Of a stretch of 64,000 nt of DNA, positions 1 through 8,579 are shown piece after piece; within the stretch, counting starts at the first letter, position 1, and every line of letters begins with the position of its first letter. A model generated the notes under the pieces. That model was given only the letters and a program-made list of their open reading frames with translations. It made no database searches and was not told the DNA's origin. Made by a program: the position numbers and the translations under genes. Origin of the DNA: Anaerolineae bacterium. Lineage in GTDB: Bacteria; Chloroflexota; Anaerolineae; 4572-78; J111. The DNA is taken from the NCBI GenBank assembly GCA_023382535.1, contig JAHDWA010000046.1, forward strand, positions 20,346 to 84,345, read 5' to 3'.

Positions 1-12
1 CTTTAAATAAGG

Positions 13-18
13 TATAAT
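13..18 (+). promoter_or_regulatory. Probable -10 box upstream of the membrane protein/selA pair
   Basis: A perfect TATAAT lies 40 bases before the first start codon. The matching -35 box would fall off the left edge of the window, so only half the promoter can be seen. Confidence 0.4.
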
Positions 19-57
19 GTTCCGAAATCCTGGTAAATACTAAATCGTTCTGAATTC

Positions 58-435
58 ATGCGCCCTATATGGTGGGTTTTGTTATCAATAATCATCGCGG
101 CTTTGAGCTTTTTGGGACTCTACTACGTTATTACTAATTTCTGGCCAAATCCAGATACGGTTTTAGCTCAGCCTCACCTGCTTTTATTCACCTTTTTATT
201 TCTTGGGCTGGGCGGCGCTACCATTCCGATTACAGCCTACTTTAATCACCGTTTTGCCAGGTCCGGCTGGCTCGAGCGTGACAAAACCCGGCTCATCCGG
301 CAAGGGGCTTGGGTTGGGTTTCTCGGCATCGTGCTGGCTTATCTCCAACTGATTCGAGCGTTGAATTGGACGATCGCTGCTGTGTTGCTAGGTGTTTTTA
401 TTCTGATTGAAACCTTTTTCCTGACGCGAGGCTAA
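58..435 (+). CDS. Small integral membrane protein of unknown function
   Basis: I do not recognise a family. The 125-residue product is almost entirely hydrophobic, with about four predicted membrane segments (roughly residues 5-27, 40-60, 83-101 and 103-121) and a short basic loop around residues 64-80 (HRFARSGWLERDKTRLIR). It has no signal peptidase site or catalytic motif I can identify. The stop codon lies 3 bases before the ATG of selA, so the two genes are probably co-transcribed from the TATAAT at 13-18. Whether it has anything to do with selenium metabolism cannot be told from the sequence; similar small membrane proteins often sit in operons by chance. Confidence 0.7.
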   Translation: MRPIWWVLLSIIIAALSFLGLYYVITNFWPNPDTVLAQPHLLLFTFLFLGLGGATIPITAYFNHRFARSGWLERDKTRLIRQGAWVGFLGIVLAYLQLIRALNWTIAAVLLGVFILIETFFLTRG

Positions 436-438
436 AAT

Positions 439-1827
439 ATGCAGACACAACTTCGCCAGTTGCCTAGCGTGGACAAACTTCTGCAGAACGATCAACTCGC
501 CCCCCTGACTGAAATTCACGGGCATGGTCTGGTTGTTGACGCCATTCGGGCCGAATTGGACTTGGCCCGCCAGGGTGTTGTGGCGGGCCAACCCATGCCA
601 TCTGCCGCTGCATTGGTTGAAGCCGTTTTGGCCCGCCTTTCTATCACCGTACGCCCCTCGTTGCAACCGGTTATCAATGCCACGGGAGTGATTATCCATA
701 CCAACCTGGGCAGGGCTTTGTTAAGCCAGCGTGCTCAACAAGCTATGCTCCAGGCCGCTTCGTCTTATTCCAACCTCGAATACGACCTGGAAGCAGGGGC
801 GCGCGGCTCCCGTTATACCCATGCCGCCAACCTGCTCTGCCGCCTGACGGGCGCTGAAGCTGCCGTGGTGGTCAATAACAATGCCGGCGCAGTCATCCTG
901 GCCTTGAGCGCTCTGGCCAAAGGTAAAGATGTCGTCATTAGCCGGAGCCAACTGGTTGAAATTGGCGGTGGGTTTCGTATCCCGGAGATTATGGCCCAAT
1001 CGGGTGCGCATTTGGTCGAGGTTGGAACGACCAATCGCACTTACCGGCAGGATTTTGAGCAAGCCATTGATGCGCAGTGTACCGGCCTGTTACTGAGTGT
1101 CCACGCTAGCAATTATCAAATCATCGGCTTTACCACCCAGCCCACCCTGGCCGAGCTGGCCGAGCTGGCTCAATCCTATCACCTCCCGCTTATGGAAGAC
1201 CTTGGTTCCGGTACGCTCCTGGATACGGTTCCCTTTGGTTTGGCTCACGAGCCGACTATCCAGGAGAGCCTGGCTGCCGGAGTGGACTTGGTCACCGCCA
1301 GCGGCGATAAGTTGTTGGGCGGCCCCCAGGCCGGGCTGATTCTGGGCCGGGCAGCGTTGATCGAGCAGATCAAAAAGCAGCCCCTGATTCGGGCCCTGCG
1401 GGTGGATAAAATTACCCTGGCGGCTTTACAGGCCACCCTCCTGGCTTATCTCGAAGGTAAGGCTACCACTGAAATTCCCGTCTGGCGCATGATTGCGGCT
1501 GATCTGGCTACCTTGACTCGCCGCGCTGAGAATTGGCGCTGCGCCTTGTGTAGTTTGCCCCAATTAGCCAATTTGTCGTTGCAGGTGGTAGACAGCGTTT
1601 CAACTATAGGCGGTGGCAGCTTGCCCGGTCAAACCCTTCCAACTAAAGCTCTGGCCCTGACTGTTCCCTCCGTAGATACCCTGACCGCCCGATTGCGCCA
1701 GGCCGATCCGGCCGTCATCGCTCGCATTGATAACCGACAACTCCTGCTTGACCCGCGCACTGTCCTGCCGGAGCAAGATGAAGCACTTGTTTCTGCTCTC
1801 GAATACGCGCTGACCACTGCAAAATGA
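439..1827 (+). CDS. selA: L-seryl-tRNA(Sec) selenium transferase
   Basis: SelA is the PLP enzyme that turns seryl-tRNA(Sec) into selenocysteinyl-tRNA(Sec) with selenophosphate. The 462-residue length is normal for the family. Diagnostic stretches are INATGVIIHTNLGRALLS near residue 80, the glycine-rich GGGFRIPEIMAQSG region, and SGDKLLGGPQAG, where K291 is the expected PLP Schiff-base lysine. The ATG follows the stop of the preceding membrane-protein gene by 3 bases. The partners needed for selenocysteine insertion (selB, selD, tRNA-Sec) are not in the window. I see no obvious selenoprotein gene here either, so SelA must work with genes elsewhere. The family call is firm. Confidence 0.96.
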   Translation: MQTQLRQLPSVDKLLQNDQLAPLTEIHGHGLVVDAIRAELDLARQGVVAGQPMPSAAALVEAVLARLSITVRPSLQPVINATGVIIHTNLGRALLSQRAQQAMLQAASSYSNLEYDLEAGARGSRYTHAANLLCRLTGAEAAVVVNNNAGAVILALSALAKGKDVVISRSQLVEIGGGFRIPEIMAQSGAHLVEVGTTNRTYRQDFEQAIDAQCTGLLLSVHASNYQIIGFTTQPTLAELAELAQSYHLPLMEDLGSGTLLDTVPFGLAHEPTIQESLAAGVDLVTASGDKLLGGPQAGLILGRAALIEQIKKQPLIRALRVDKITLAALQATLLAYLEGKATTEIPVWRMIAADLATLTRRAENWRCALCSLPQLANLSLQVVDSVSTIGGGSLPGQTLPTKALALTVPSVDTLTARLRQADPAVIARIDNRQLLLDPRTVLPEQDEALVSALEYALTTAK

Positions 1828-1857
1828 TTTCTTACCGTTCGTTGGATCCGTACTTAA

Positions 1858-1905
1858 TGATCAACAGTCAACAGTCAATTATCAATTGTCAATTGACTGT
1901 TAGCC
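1858..1905. repeat. Short tandem/inverted repeats of the CAACAGTCAA-TCAATTGTC type
   Basis: The selA-rsmI gap holds degenerate 7-10 base units (CAACAGTCAA, CAGTCAATTATCAA, TTGTCAATTGACTGTT) that partly pair with each other: AACAGTCAATT against AATTGACTGTT. A related string, TTGATTGTTGACCGTTGACTG, occurs inside the DUF2723 gene near 34380-34402. It belongs to the repeat population seen across the window. Confidence 0.7.
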
Positions 1906-1906
1906 A

Positions 1907-2782
1907 ATGACAATAAGAATGGGCATACTTTACCTTGTCGCCACGCCGTTAGGCAACCTGGAAGATATTACCCTGCGCGCGTTGAGGATTTTGCGGGAAG
2001 TATCCCTCATCGCCACCGAGGATACCCGCACCACCGGCCAGTTGTTGAAAAATTTTGATATTCGCCGCCCTCTGGTCAGCTACTACGAACACAATAAAGT
2101 GACCCGCCTGGAGCGAGTCCTGGCTGCTTTGGTCGAGGGAGACGTGGCCTTGGTGTCCGAGGCCGGCACACCGCTTCTCTCTGACCCCGGCTACGAATTG
2201 GTGCGCGCCGCGATTGAGCAGGGGTTTCAAGTGGTTTCCATTCCTGGCCCCAGCGCTCTCATGGCCGCGCTGCCGGTCAGCGGCCTGCCTACCGACCGTT
2301 TTCTTTTTCTGGGCTTCTTACCCCGTAAACGCGGCGACCGTCAGCGGTTCCTTCAAGAAGTTGCCGCTGAAAAGGCCACTCTGGTCTTTTTTGAAGCGCC
2401 TCATCGTCTGCGGGAGACGCTGGCCGATATGATTGATCTTTTGAATGGGGATCGTTCTGTTGCGGTTTGCCGGGAATTAACCAAACTGCACGAAGAAATC
2501 TGGCGCGGCACGCTGGTCGAAGCGCAGCAGGAGTGGATGCAGCGAGAGCCTCGGGGCGAGTTTACCCTGGTAGTGGCCGGTGCACCGCCTCAACCGGGGT
2601 GGAATCAAGCTCAGGTAGAAGCAGGGTTAGCTCAGGCGCTGGCTGGCGGCGCTTCTGTTAAAGATGCCGTGCGCCAGTTAACCAACCAGAGCGGTTGGGG
2701 CAAACGTGAAGTTTATTCTCTGGCTCAGAAAATAAAAGAGGCTGAAGCGGAGGAGGTAGCGCATGACCATCTCAAAAAGTGA
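1907..2782 (+). CDS. rsmI: 16S rRNA (cytidine(1402)-2'-O)-methyltransferase
   Basis: RsmI methylates the ribose of C1402 in the ribosomal decoding centre, using SAM. The 291-residue protein has the tetrapyrrole-methylase fold signatures in order: LYLVATPLGNLEDIT at the N-terminus, EDTRTTGQLL, the SEAGTPLLSDPG loop that binds SAM, PGPSALMAALPVSGLP, and FEAPHRLRETLADM. Length and order are normal. Two starts are possible, ATG 1907 and ATG 1919; neither has a clear ribosome-binding site because the upstream DNA is repeat sequence. The family core begins at the second one (MGILYLVATPLGN), so the first four residues are uncertain. The gene overlaps the next by 20 bases. Confidence 0.95.
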   Translation: MTIRMGILYLVATPLGNLEDITLRALRILREVSLIATEDTRTTGQLLKNFDIRRPLVSYYEHNKVTRLERVLAALVEGDVALVSEAGTPLLSDPGYELVRAAIEQGFQVVSIPGPSALMAALPVSGLPTDRFLFLGFLPRKRGDRQRFLQEVAAEKATLVFFEAPHRLRETLADMIDLLNGDRSVAVCRELTKLHEEIWRGTLVEAQQEWMQREPRGEFTLVVAGAPPQPGWNQAQVEAGLAQALAGGASVKDAVRQLTNQSGWGKREVYSLAQKIKEAEAEEVAHDHLKK

Positions 2783-3053
2783 GGCCCGCAAATTAACCAT
2801 CAATGTTACCGAAATGGGAGCACAGGTTTTACGCGGTGTTTTAACCGTAGGACCGCATGGAGCTGCCATCAACGATGTGTCCATTTTAGAGTGGCTCGCT
2901 CAACATAATGGCGTTGAGATCATGTTGATTGCTACGCCGGTGGGCAATGCCGTTGACGCAACGGAGTTAAAGACCTGCTCTCGTTGTGGCCGGGATTACA
3001 AAGGCGAGGCTTGCCCTCACTGTGCCGAGGCGCGGGCAAGGTTGCGGGGATAA
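2763..3053 (+). CDS. Small zinc-ribbon protein of unknown function
   Basis: This 96-residue protein overlaps the rsmI stop by 20 bases and has a strong ribosome-binding site (GAGGAGG about 6 bases before ATG), so it is translationally coupled to rsmI. The C-terminus carries a four-cysteine pattern, C72-x2-C75 and C84-x2-C87 (CSRCGRDYKGEACPHC), typical of a rubredoxin-like zinc ribbon. Residues 1-60 contain no motif I recognise and may form a small alpha/beta domain. Coupling to an rRNA methyltransferase would fit an accessory role in RNA handling, but that is inference only. Confidence 0.75.
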   Translation: MTISKSEARKLTINVTEMGAQVLRGVLTVGPHGAAINDVSILEWLAQHNGVEIMLIATPVGNAVDATELKTCSRCGRDYKGEACPHCAEARARLRG

Positions 3054-3065
3054 AAACGTGAAGTA

Positions 3066-3126
3066 TTCAACATTGCACTCCAGTTCCCAAACTAAATTTG
3101 GGACTAAAGTGCGTAATGTTCAACGT
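3066..3126. terminator. Long imperfect inverted repeat between convergent genes, probable bidirectional terminator
   Basis: The arms TTCAACATT-GCACT...TCCCAAA and TTTGGGA...AAGTGCGTAATGTTCAA pair over about 25 bases around a short TAAA loop. It lies exactly between the convergent zinc-ribbon and response-regulator genes. The inner CCCAAA/TTTGGG core resembles the palindromes at 13185 and 45692, and the outer TTCAACATT/AATGTTCAACGTTC belongs to the AACGTTCAAC repeat family. Confidence 0.55.
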
Positions 3127-4088
3127 TCGATGATAAACTTTGCCAGTTGATCCGCAGTTTGGCGGCACTGATGCCGAATCATCCCTAACGGCACATTTGA
3201 ACTGAGCGCCAGCGATAATAAAATCCCCTCACCCAAACTTAACGAATAAAGGCGATACTCGCTGCCTTCGTGTAAACTCTGGGCAAAGCGACCTGCTCGC
3301 TCACCCAAAAAGCTGGCAGCCTGGGCGGCTGCCTGTGAGCTTTGCGCCACCAGCAAGGTTAGTTCCCGGCATTGAACGCGGCTGAGCATCCCCGCCTGGG
3401 CAATCAACTCCAAACCGGCAATGAGTAAGATCGCTTCTGCCCGAACTTCTCGGTTCAAATCATCCAACAGGCGTAGAATTTCGGTCTCATTGGCGCGGAG
3501 GTAGCGAATGGTTTCTTGGGGCACCGTAACAAAAGTCAAGGGAGAATTTTCGTCCACCATGATAGCGCTTTCAACGGCTACAGGAGCCGGCGCTGCCTGG
3601 GGAACCACGGGGGCGGGAGGCGGAGCAGTTGGCGGTACGGCGGCAGGACGAGCAGGTGGCGGCGGAACAGCCGGTTTTACCGGAGGTGAGGTGGGCGCAG
3701 GACGTGTCTGGGGAACACTTTTGCGCTGCCCAGTGGCCTGATCTATCAAGTCAGGTAAGTCACCCACAAAAAACGGCTTGGTTAGAATGCCGTTGATTTC
3801 AAGGGCCTTGATCTTATCGGGTAAGTCCTGGCCTATTAACGGGATCATCATAATCCGCATCCCGTTTTTAGCTTCACGGATGGCCTGTACCAGCTTGGCC
3901 GGGGGCATATCCATCAGGGCCATGTCAATAATCACCAAGTCAAAGGCTTGCTCAACCACTGCATGCAAGGCATCGCTGCCGCTGTGAACCCACTTCGCAG
4001 TATACTGGCCGCTGTTTTGCAGCCCCTCTTTGAGCATGAAGCCGAAGCCTTCGTCGCTGTCAACTACAAGAATATTCGCTTTTGCCAT
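3120..4088 (-). CDS. Response regulator with Pro-rich linker and roadblock/LC7-like C-terminal domain
   Basis: Residues 1-120 are a receiver domain: acidic pair D10/D12, phosphoacceptor D55 in LVIIDMAL, and K104 in ILTKPFF. A Pro/Ala-rich linker follows (about 125-175). The remaining 130 residues (about 190-322) contain a helix-sheet-helix layout with EAILLIAGLELIAQAGMLS and LYSLSLGEGILLSLALS, which resembles roadblock/LC7 domains that regulate small Ras-like GTPases (MglB type). No DNA-binding or enzymatic output is visible, so the protein probably signals by protein contact. No histidine kinase lies nearby. The receiver call is firm; the C-terminal fold is a pattern-based suggestion. Confidence 0.8.
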   Translation of the reverse strand: MAKANILVVDSDEGFGFMLKEGLQNSGQYTAKWVHSGSDALHAVVEQAFDLVIIDMALMDMPPAKLVQAIREAKNGMRIMMIPLIGQDLPDKIKALEINGILTKPFFVGDLPDLIDQATGQRKSVPQTRPAPTSPPVKPAVPPPPARPAAVPPTAPPPAPVVPQAAPAPVAVESAIMVDENSPLTFVTVPQETIRYLRANETEILRLLDDLNREVRAEAILLIAGLELIAQAGMLSRVQCRELTLLVAQSSQAAAQAASFLGERAGRFAQSLHEGSEYRLYSLSLGEGILLSLALSSNVPLGMIRHQCRQTADQLAKFIIER

Positions 4089-4199
4089 GGCTGTCTATAA
4101 ACATTGATGAGAGATTTAGTGGCTTAAAGATGTTTTATCTTAACTTATAAACCATTGTAATGTCATTTTTCACAAAAGTCAACACGATTATCAAGGGGC

Positions 4200-5438
4200 T
4201 TATCGGCGGCTTCTGCTCATCAGCCAGAGGATCAAACCGACGATAACCAGCACTCCTAGCACGACCAGGCCGGCAACCAGCCAGAAGCTAACCGAAGCGT
4301 TCTGGGTAGGGGCCGCGGGGGGCACAGTGGCCACAGGGGTAGCCGGCGCCGGTAGGGTCAGCAGGGCCACCGGCGTAGCGCTGGGTTGAGGGGTGACGGT
4401 AGCCGTAAGTGTGGGCGGCGCTGCACTTTGCTTGAGTTCCAGCGACTCCGGGGCTGGCGCTTCTGTGGGAGCAGTCGCGCTTTCAGTGGCAAATTGGTCC
4501 GTTTGTGCTTCGGCGTTTTCGACCCCCTGCTCCGAAGGAGCTGGTGTTGCCGGGGCCGCCGGGCTTTCAGCGGCCATTTGCCCTGCTGCTGCCGATTCGG
4601 CTTCTCCCCCGGCTTTCTCTTGAGGAGCTTCCTCAGCCGGGGCCGCAAAGGTTAAAACCGTCGGCGCCGGTGAGGGCGTCTCTGCAACTTCAGGGGCAGC
4701 AGGCTGAGCTTGAGCCGCTAGAGACGGCTCGGTTGCGTCGCTTTCATCCGCCTGAGTTGCTGTAATTGCCTCGCCCTCAGCCGGAGGAACTTCATCTGTC
4801 GAGGGGGCGGCCTGGTTAACTGCTTCATCCGGTGAGGGAATGGCCAGAGCAGCCGCCGATGCCGCGGCGGTAGGAGTAGCCGCCGCAGACTCAGCGGCAG
4901 CCATCGCTTCTTCTGTGGCTGGAGCCTGGGTCGCCGCTTCCCTGGCGGCAGATCCAGCCGGAGCAGCTTCTTCTTGCCTAGCCGGTTCGGCCGGAGCGGC
5001 GGCTGATTGGGCCTCTGGAGCGATAGTAGGAGTAACTGCCGGAGCGTTGGCAATCTCTGCCGCGGGTTGGCTGGTCCCGCCAAACTGCATGCTCCAGAAG
5101 ATGCCGCCAGCCGCGAGCACGAACAACAGCATGGCGGCCAGCGCCGCTGCCCCTTTAAACCACCCCGGCAAGCCGAAGGAGCTTTTTGTAGGAGTCGCCA
5201 CGGTTTTCACAGCCGCCTCGGTCAAGGTAAAGGGACGAGGGGCCGGGATAGGGGGCAGCGCAGTGACCAGGGCCACCGTTCGGCGCAGCATCTCTAACTC
5301 CCGCTGCAATTCAGCCGAAGCAGCCAGAGCCTGCTCTACCAGCGCCCGTTCCTCCTGCGTTACCTCACCGTCCAGATAGGGCGACAGCAAATCCCGGATG
5401 TGATCGGTATTGAATTGATGGGTTTGATTATCAGCCAT
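4200..5438 (-). CDS. Membrane anti-sigma factor with very long Ala/Pro/Glu-rich segment
   Basis: The gene lies 41 bases downstream of an ECF sigma factor gene on the same strand. Residues 12-60 match the anti-sigma helical domain (DHIRDLLSPYLDGEVTQEER), but the H-x3-C-x2-C zinc residues of the classical ZAS domain are absent (serine and proline there). A membrane helix follows at about 97-118, then some 270 residues of low-complexity Ala/Pro/Glu/Thr sequence, and a second membrane helix at about 388-409 with a basic tail SRSRR. With two helices the low-complexity loop should be outside the cell, where it could be a signal-sensing or protease-sensitive stalk. I take ATG 5438; a GTG stands just before it. 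Confidence 0.8.
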   Translation of the reverse strand: MADNQTHQFNTDHIRDLLSPYLDGEVTQEERALVEQALAASAELQRELEMLRRTVALVTALPPIPAPRPFTLTEAAVKTVATPTKSSFGLPGWFKGAAALAAMLLFVLAAGGIFWSMQFGGTSQPAAEIANAPAVTPTIAPEAQSAAAPAEPARQEEAAPAGSAAREAATQAPATEEAMAAAESAAATPTAAASAAALAIPSPDEAVNQAAPSTDEVPPAEGEAITATQADESDATEPSLAAQAQPAAPEVAETPSPAPTVLTFAAPAEEAPQEKAGGEAESAAAGQMAAESPAAPATPAPSEQGVENAEAQTDQFATESATAPTEAPAPESLELKQSAAPPTLTATVTPQPSATPVALLTLPAPATPVATVPPAAPTQNASVSFWLVAGLVVLGVLVIVGLILWLMSRSRR

Positions 5439-5479
5439 CACAAAAACCTGCTCTAAGGCGGTCAGGCTTTAAACCTGAT

Positions 5480-6079
5480 TTATACCTGCTCATTATTCAG
5501 ACGGTATTGGTTCGGTAAAAGTTCCTGCTGCTCCAGCAAAAAGTCGCGCAGCCGCTGCCGGCTCCGGCTCAATCGAGACTTGACGGTCCCCAATGGCTGG
5601 CCCACAATCTCGGCAATTTCTTGATAAGAGAAACCTTGCACGTCGCTTAGAACCAATACAACCCGTTGGTCTTCCGGCAAATGGTTGATCCCTCGCTGGA
5701 TCAAGTCGTTGAGTTCGCCACGCAGAATGGACTCTTCGGGCCGTTCGCTGCCGTTGGTTAGTTTTTCGCTGTGGTCCTCGGAATTTTCAACCATGTCTTC
5801 CAGGGAGGTAGCCGGCCGGCGGCTTTTGTAGCGCATCTGGTCATAGCAAGCATTGGTGACAATGCGCAGCAGCCAGCTTTTGAAGGAACCGCCGCGATAT
5901 TGTTTGATCGCCTGGTAGGCTTTGAGAAACGCATCCTGGCAGGCGTCAGCCGCGGCGTCGCTGTTGCCAATGACGCGATAAGCCACGTTATAGGCCGTCC
6001 CCTGGTAGGCCATTACCAACTGATTAAAGGCAGCCAGGCTGCCCTTTTGGGCTTCTTTGATAACCCGAGTCTCGTCCAT
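5480..6079 (-). CDS. ECF-type RNA polymerase sigma factor
   Basis: A 199-residue group IV sigma factor. Region 2 covers about residues 15-90 (DAFLKAYQAIKQYRGGSFKSWLLRIVTNACYD, with the usual core-binding and -10 recognition helices), and region 4 covers about 130-185 with the helix-turn-helix FSYQEIAEIVGQPLGTVKSR. There is no sigma 3 domain. It is followed by its probable anti-sigma partner. The divergently read tRNA-Leu gene starts about 100 bases upstream. What stress it answers to cannot be read from the sequence. Confidence 0.92.
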   Translation of the reverse strand: MDETRVIKEAQKGSLAAFNQLVMAYQGTAYNVAYRVIGNSDAAADACQDAFLKAYQAIKQYRGGSFKSWLLRIVTNACYDQMRYKSRRPATSLEDMVENSEDHSEKLTNGSERPEESILRGELNDLIQRGINHLPEDQRVVLVLSDVQGFSYQEIAEIVGQPLGTVKSRLSRSRQRLRDFLLEQQELLPNQYRLNNEQV

Positions 6080-6129
6080 TCAATACTATTCTACACTTGG
6101 TATTTTAACTAACACATGGCTTAGGCAAT

Positions 6130-6158
6130 TTGACGTATGCCCGTATGTAGTCTATACT
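6130..6158 (+). promoter_or_regulatory. Sigma-70 promoter for tRNA-Leu
   Basis: TTGACG at 6130-6135 and TATACT at 6153-6158 are separated by an ideal 17 bases. Transcription should start near 6165, about 11 bases before the mature tRNA 5' end. Confidence 0.8.
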
Positions 6159-6175
6159 AGAAACCCGATGGCCGT

Positions 6176-6258
6176 GCCGGAGTGGCGGAACTGGCAGACG
6201 CGCACGACTCAAAATCGTGTGAGCTACGCTCTTGTGGGTTCGATTCCCACCTCCGGCA
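6176..6258 (+). tRNA. tRNA-Leu, anticodon CAA
   Basis: The acceptor arms GCCGGAG and CTCCGGC pair fully, with A as discriminator base. The anticodon stem CACGA/TCGTG encloses the loop CTCAAAA, giving anticodon CAA. A long variable arm, typical of a class II tRNA, lies between the anticodon stem and the T arm (GTGGG-TTCGATT-CCCAC). The 3' CCA is not encoded. A T-rich run follows directly and may end transcription. Confidence 0.95.
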
Positions 6259-6431
6259 TTTCCTTTTTTCTGGCGAATATTGTCACAAACGCGACTATTA
6301 TAACATTTTTCATAATGATGTGCTAGGGCGAGTTCCCATTTCGCCCACCGGTCGCGGTGGGGCCACTTTCTCATTCGGGAGAGCGGCCTCTCATTTTGAA
6401 AAGTAGCATTTGAACTTTCCCTGAAATTTTT

Positions 6432-7535
6432 ATGAGTAGAAAGAGAAATCGTAGATCAAAGATTGACCGCCGCTTGCTGATTCTCCTGTCAATTACCCCT
6501 ATCGGTTGCTTGTTGGCCTTGCTGGTTGGGTTGGCCGTAACCTGGTATCTTTTTCCCACCCGTTTTGTCAACGCTAAAATTTCAGATTTATCCCCAGATG
6601 AAGCTCAACAGATCGTCATTATGGCTGCGGCAGATTTTGCCGAGTATGAAGATGTTGACCGCGCGCGGGAACTGTTGGCCGAACTCAAGGTGCCGAATCC
6701 GGCCCAATATGTTTCCTTGGTGGCAGAGCAGATGGTCCGCACCAATCGCGGCGAAGTAGACCAGGACGTCAAGAATGTGGTCCGCCTGGCCGATGCACTG
6801 GGTGTCAGCACGGTTTCGATGATTGCCTACGTATCTACCCCAACTCCTATTCCAACGGATACGCCTGTCCCAACTGACACTCCGCTGCCCACTCCGACGC
6901 CGACTAATACGATGGTGGTCGAGCCTACAGCCACGCCTGATGCTGCGGCTCTGGCTGCTGCCGCGCCCACCGAAGAAGTCCCGCCTACCGACACGCCAAC
7001 CCCGGAACCGGCCGTGCCTCAACCCACCGCTCCGCCCCCTCCACCCACCGACACGCCGACTCCCGCCCCCAGCCCGACCCCGGAGTTTGATTATGTCGTC
7101 ACTAAACAACGTTTAATGACCAAGGATGAAAACGGCGGTTGTGCGGGGAATCACAACATTTATATCACCGTCGTTGACGCCGCCGGTAATCCCATCAATG
7201 GGGTAGAGATTGGCGATGTCTGGAATAATCCCGGCCCAAAAACCGAACCGAAGAACGGTAAGGAGGGTCAAGCCGAGTATCTGTTGTTTAAAAACGGGTT
7301 CAAAATTTTTGTCAAAAATGACCCCACTGCTGGTCGCCCGGTGACCAGCCAGGTTACAGAGCTGCTCAGCTCCAATGATTGGGAAATCGGCATCCCCAAA
7401 CTGATTGAAGCCGGTTACTGCCCCGACGAAGCCACCTGTAATGTTCTGTGGAACAGCGGGGTATTTGGTGTGGGGAATAACTCGCTCTGCTGGGGCCACT
7501 ATTCCTGGGAAGTGATTTTTCAACGGACATGGTAA
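6432..7535 (+). CDS. Membrane-anchored surface protein: TM, helical LADALG domain, Thr/Pro stalk, beta-domain (paralogue 1)
   Basis: The 367-residue product starts with a basic stretch and one membrane helix (about 15-40), so the rest is outside the cell. Residues 45-140 are helical and end in VVRLADALGVSTVSMIAYVST, a motif kept in the next two genes. A Thr/Pro repeat stalk (about 140-222, TPTPIPTDTPVPT) leads to a C-terminal domain of about 145 residues containing NIYITVVDAAGNPINGVEI and ending HYSWEVIFQRTW. That domain has the Gly/Asn spacing of an immunoglobulin-like or carboxypeptidase-regulatory-like beta-sandwich. I know no described function. It is the first of four consecutive genes with the same outer domain, probably made by duplication. 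Confidence 0.8.
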   Translation: MSRKRNRRSKIDRRLLILLSITPIGCLLALLVGLAVTWYLFPTRFVNAKISDLSPDEAQQIVIMAAADFAEYEDVDRARELLAELKVPNPAQYVSLVAEQMVRTNRGEVDQDVKNVVRLADALGVSTVSMIAYVSTPTPIPTDTPVPTDTPLPTPTPTNTMVVEPTATPDAAALAAAAPTEEVPPTDTPTPEPAVPQPTAPPPPPTDTPTPAPSPTPEFDYVVTKQRLMTKDENGGCAGNHNIYITVVDAAGNPINGVEIGDVWNNPGPKTEPKNGKEGQAEYLLFKNGFKIFVKNDPTAGRPVTSQVTELLSSNDWEIGIPKLIEAGYCPDEATCNVLWNSGVFGVGNNSLCWGHYSWEVIFQRTW

Positions 7536-7550
7536 GTGGTTTTGAGATTT

Positions 7551-8579
7551 ATGAACAATTCTAAAACTTTGCTCATTATCGCAGTGATTGTTGTGCCTCT
7601 TTTCTGCCTGGCATTAGCTATCGGCGGGATCATTGTCGGTTTTGGAGTGACTTCAGCCGTCTCCTCGGCCAACAATGAGGGTGAGGCGCGGGTTGACGGG
7701 CCGAAAGTTGAAGTGGAAGTTCTCAGTATCGCCGCCGATTATGCCGGTAATAAGGATTTAGATGCCGCTCGGCTTCGCCTACGCGACTTGCATCTGCCCA
7801 ACGCCGAGCAGTATGTCTCCTTTATGGTTGACCGTTATTTGCAGGAAAGCGGCAAAGATAACCCCGACACAAAAAACCTGTTTTTGCTGGCCGACGCCCT
7901 GGGCGCCAGCACCGAATCTATGATCGCTGCCCTGGCGACGCCTACATCAACTCCCTTGCCGACCAATACCCCGACGCCGACACCTTTGCCAACCGATACA
8001 CCAACGGCGACGCCCTTGCCGACCAATACCCCTGTCCCAACGAATACCCCTGTTCCCGAAGCGCCCACAGACACGCCCGCGCCGCCTACCCCCACACCTG
8101 GCCCGCCGACCAACACACCCGAACCCACGGCTCCCCCTGAGCCGGCCAAGCCGCCCGTTGATTACGTTGTCGCCGAAGCCTATCTCATTCCCAACCCCAG
8201 CTACGGCGGCTGCCCCGGCGCACACTCGATTTTTGTGACTGTAGTGGATGCTGCCGGCAATCCAATGGATGGGGTCATTGTCGAGGATACCGGCCATGCC
8301 GTGCCGCCCAAAGTCAGCGGTGAAAAAGGGCCGGGTAAGGTGGAATATGACTTGTGGAAAAATGGCTTTTCTCTAATGGTCACCAAACATGCCGATGGTT
8401 CACCTGCCACCAGCGATGTGACGCCCAAATTGAGTTCGGTGGACGAGGATATTCCCAACGAATGGCTGGTCCAGGCCAATTATTGCAGGGACATGAATGA
8501 TTGTCTTCAACGCAAAAGTAATAATCAGCTTTGCCGGGGACATTACGCCTACAACGTCACTTTCAAGAAGACGTATTAG
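7551..8579 (+). CDS. Surface protein of the same design (paralogue 2)
   Basis: This 342-residue product repeats the architecture of its upstream neighbour: membrane helix near residues 6-30, helical segment ending NLFLLADALGASTESMIAALAT, Thr/Pro stalk, and an outer domain with SIFVTVVDAAGNPMDGVIV and the closing HYAYNVTFKKTY. Four cysteines (in GGCPG, YCRD, DCLQ and LCRG) match positions in paralogue 1, suggesting two disulfides. ATG 7551 is chosen; a GTG at 7536 would add five residues. It starts 15 bases after the stop of the first gene, so they are likely one transcript. Confidence 0.8.
   Translation: MNNSKTLLIIAVIVVPLFCLALAIGGIIVGFGVTSAVSSANNEGEARVDGPKVEVEVLSIAADYAGNKDLDAARLRLRDLHLPNAEQYVSFMVDRYLQESGKDNPDTKNLFLLADALGASTESMIAALATPTSTPLPTNTPTPTPLPTDTPTATPLPTNTPVPTNTPVPEAPTDTPAPPTPTPGPPTNTPEPTAPPEPAKPPVDYVVAEAYLIPNPSYGGCPGAHSIFVTVVDAAGNPMDGVIVEDTGHAVPPKVSGEKGPGKVEYDLWKNGFSLMVTKHADGSPATSDVTPKLSSVDEDIPNEWLVQANYCRDMNDCLQRKSNNQLCRGHYAYNVTFKKTY

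Noticed and set aside
4386..5379. Long open frames on the plus strand over the anti-sigma gene
   Set aside because: They are complements of the Ala/Pro-rich codons; the minus-strand frame has domain structure and an operon partner.
7835..8149. Gly/Val-rich minus-strand open frame, and similar ones over other Thr/Pro stalks
   Set aside because: They are the complement of Thr/Pro repeat codons.
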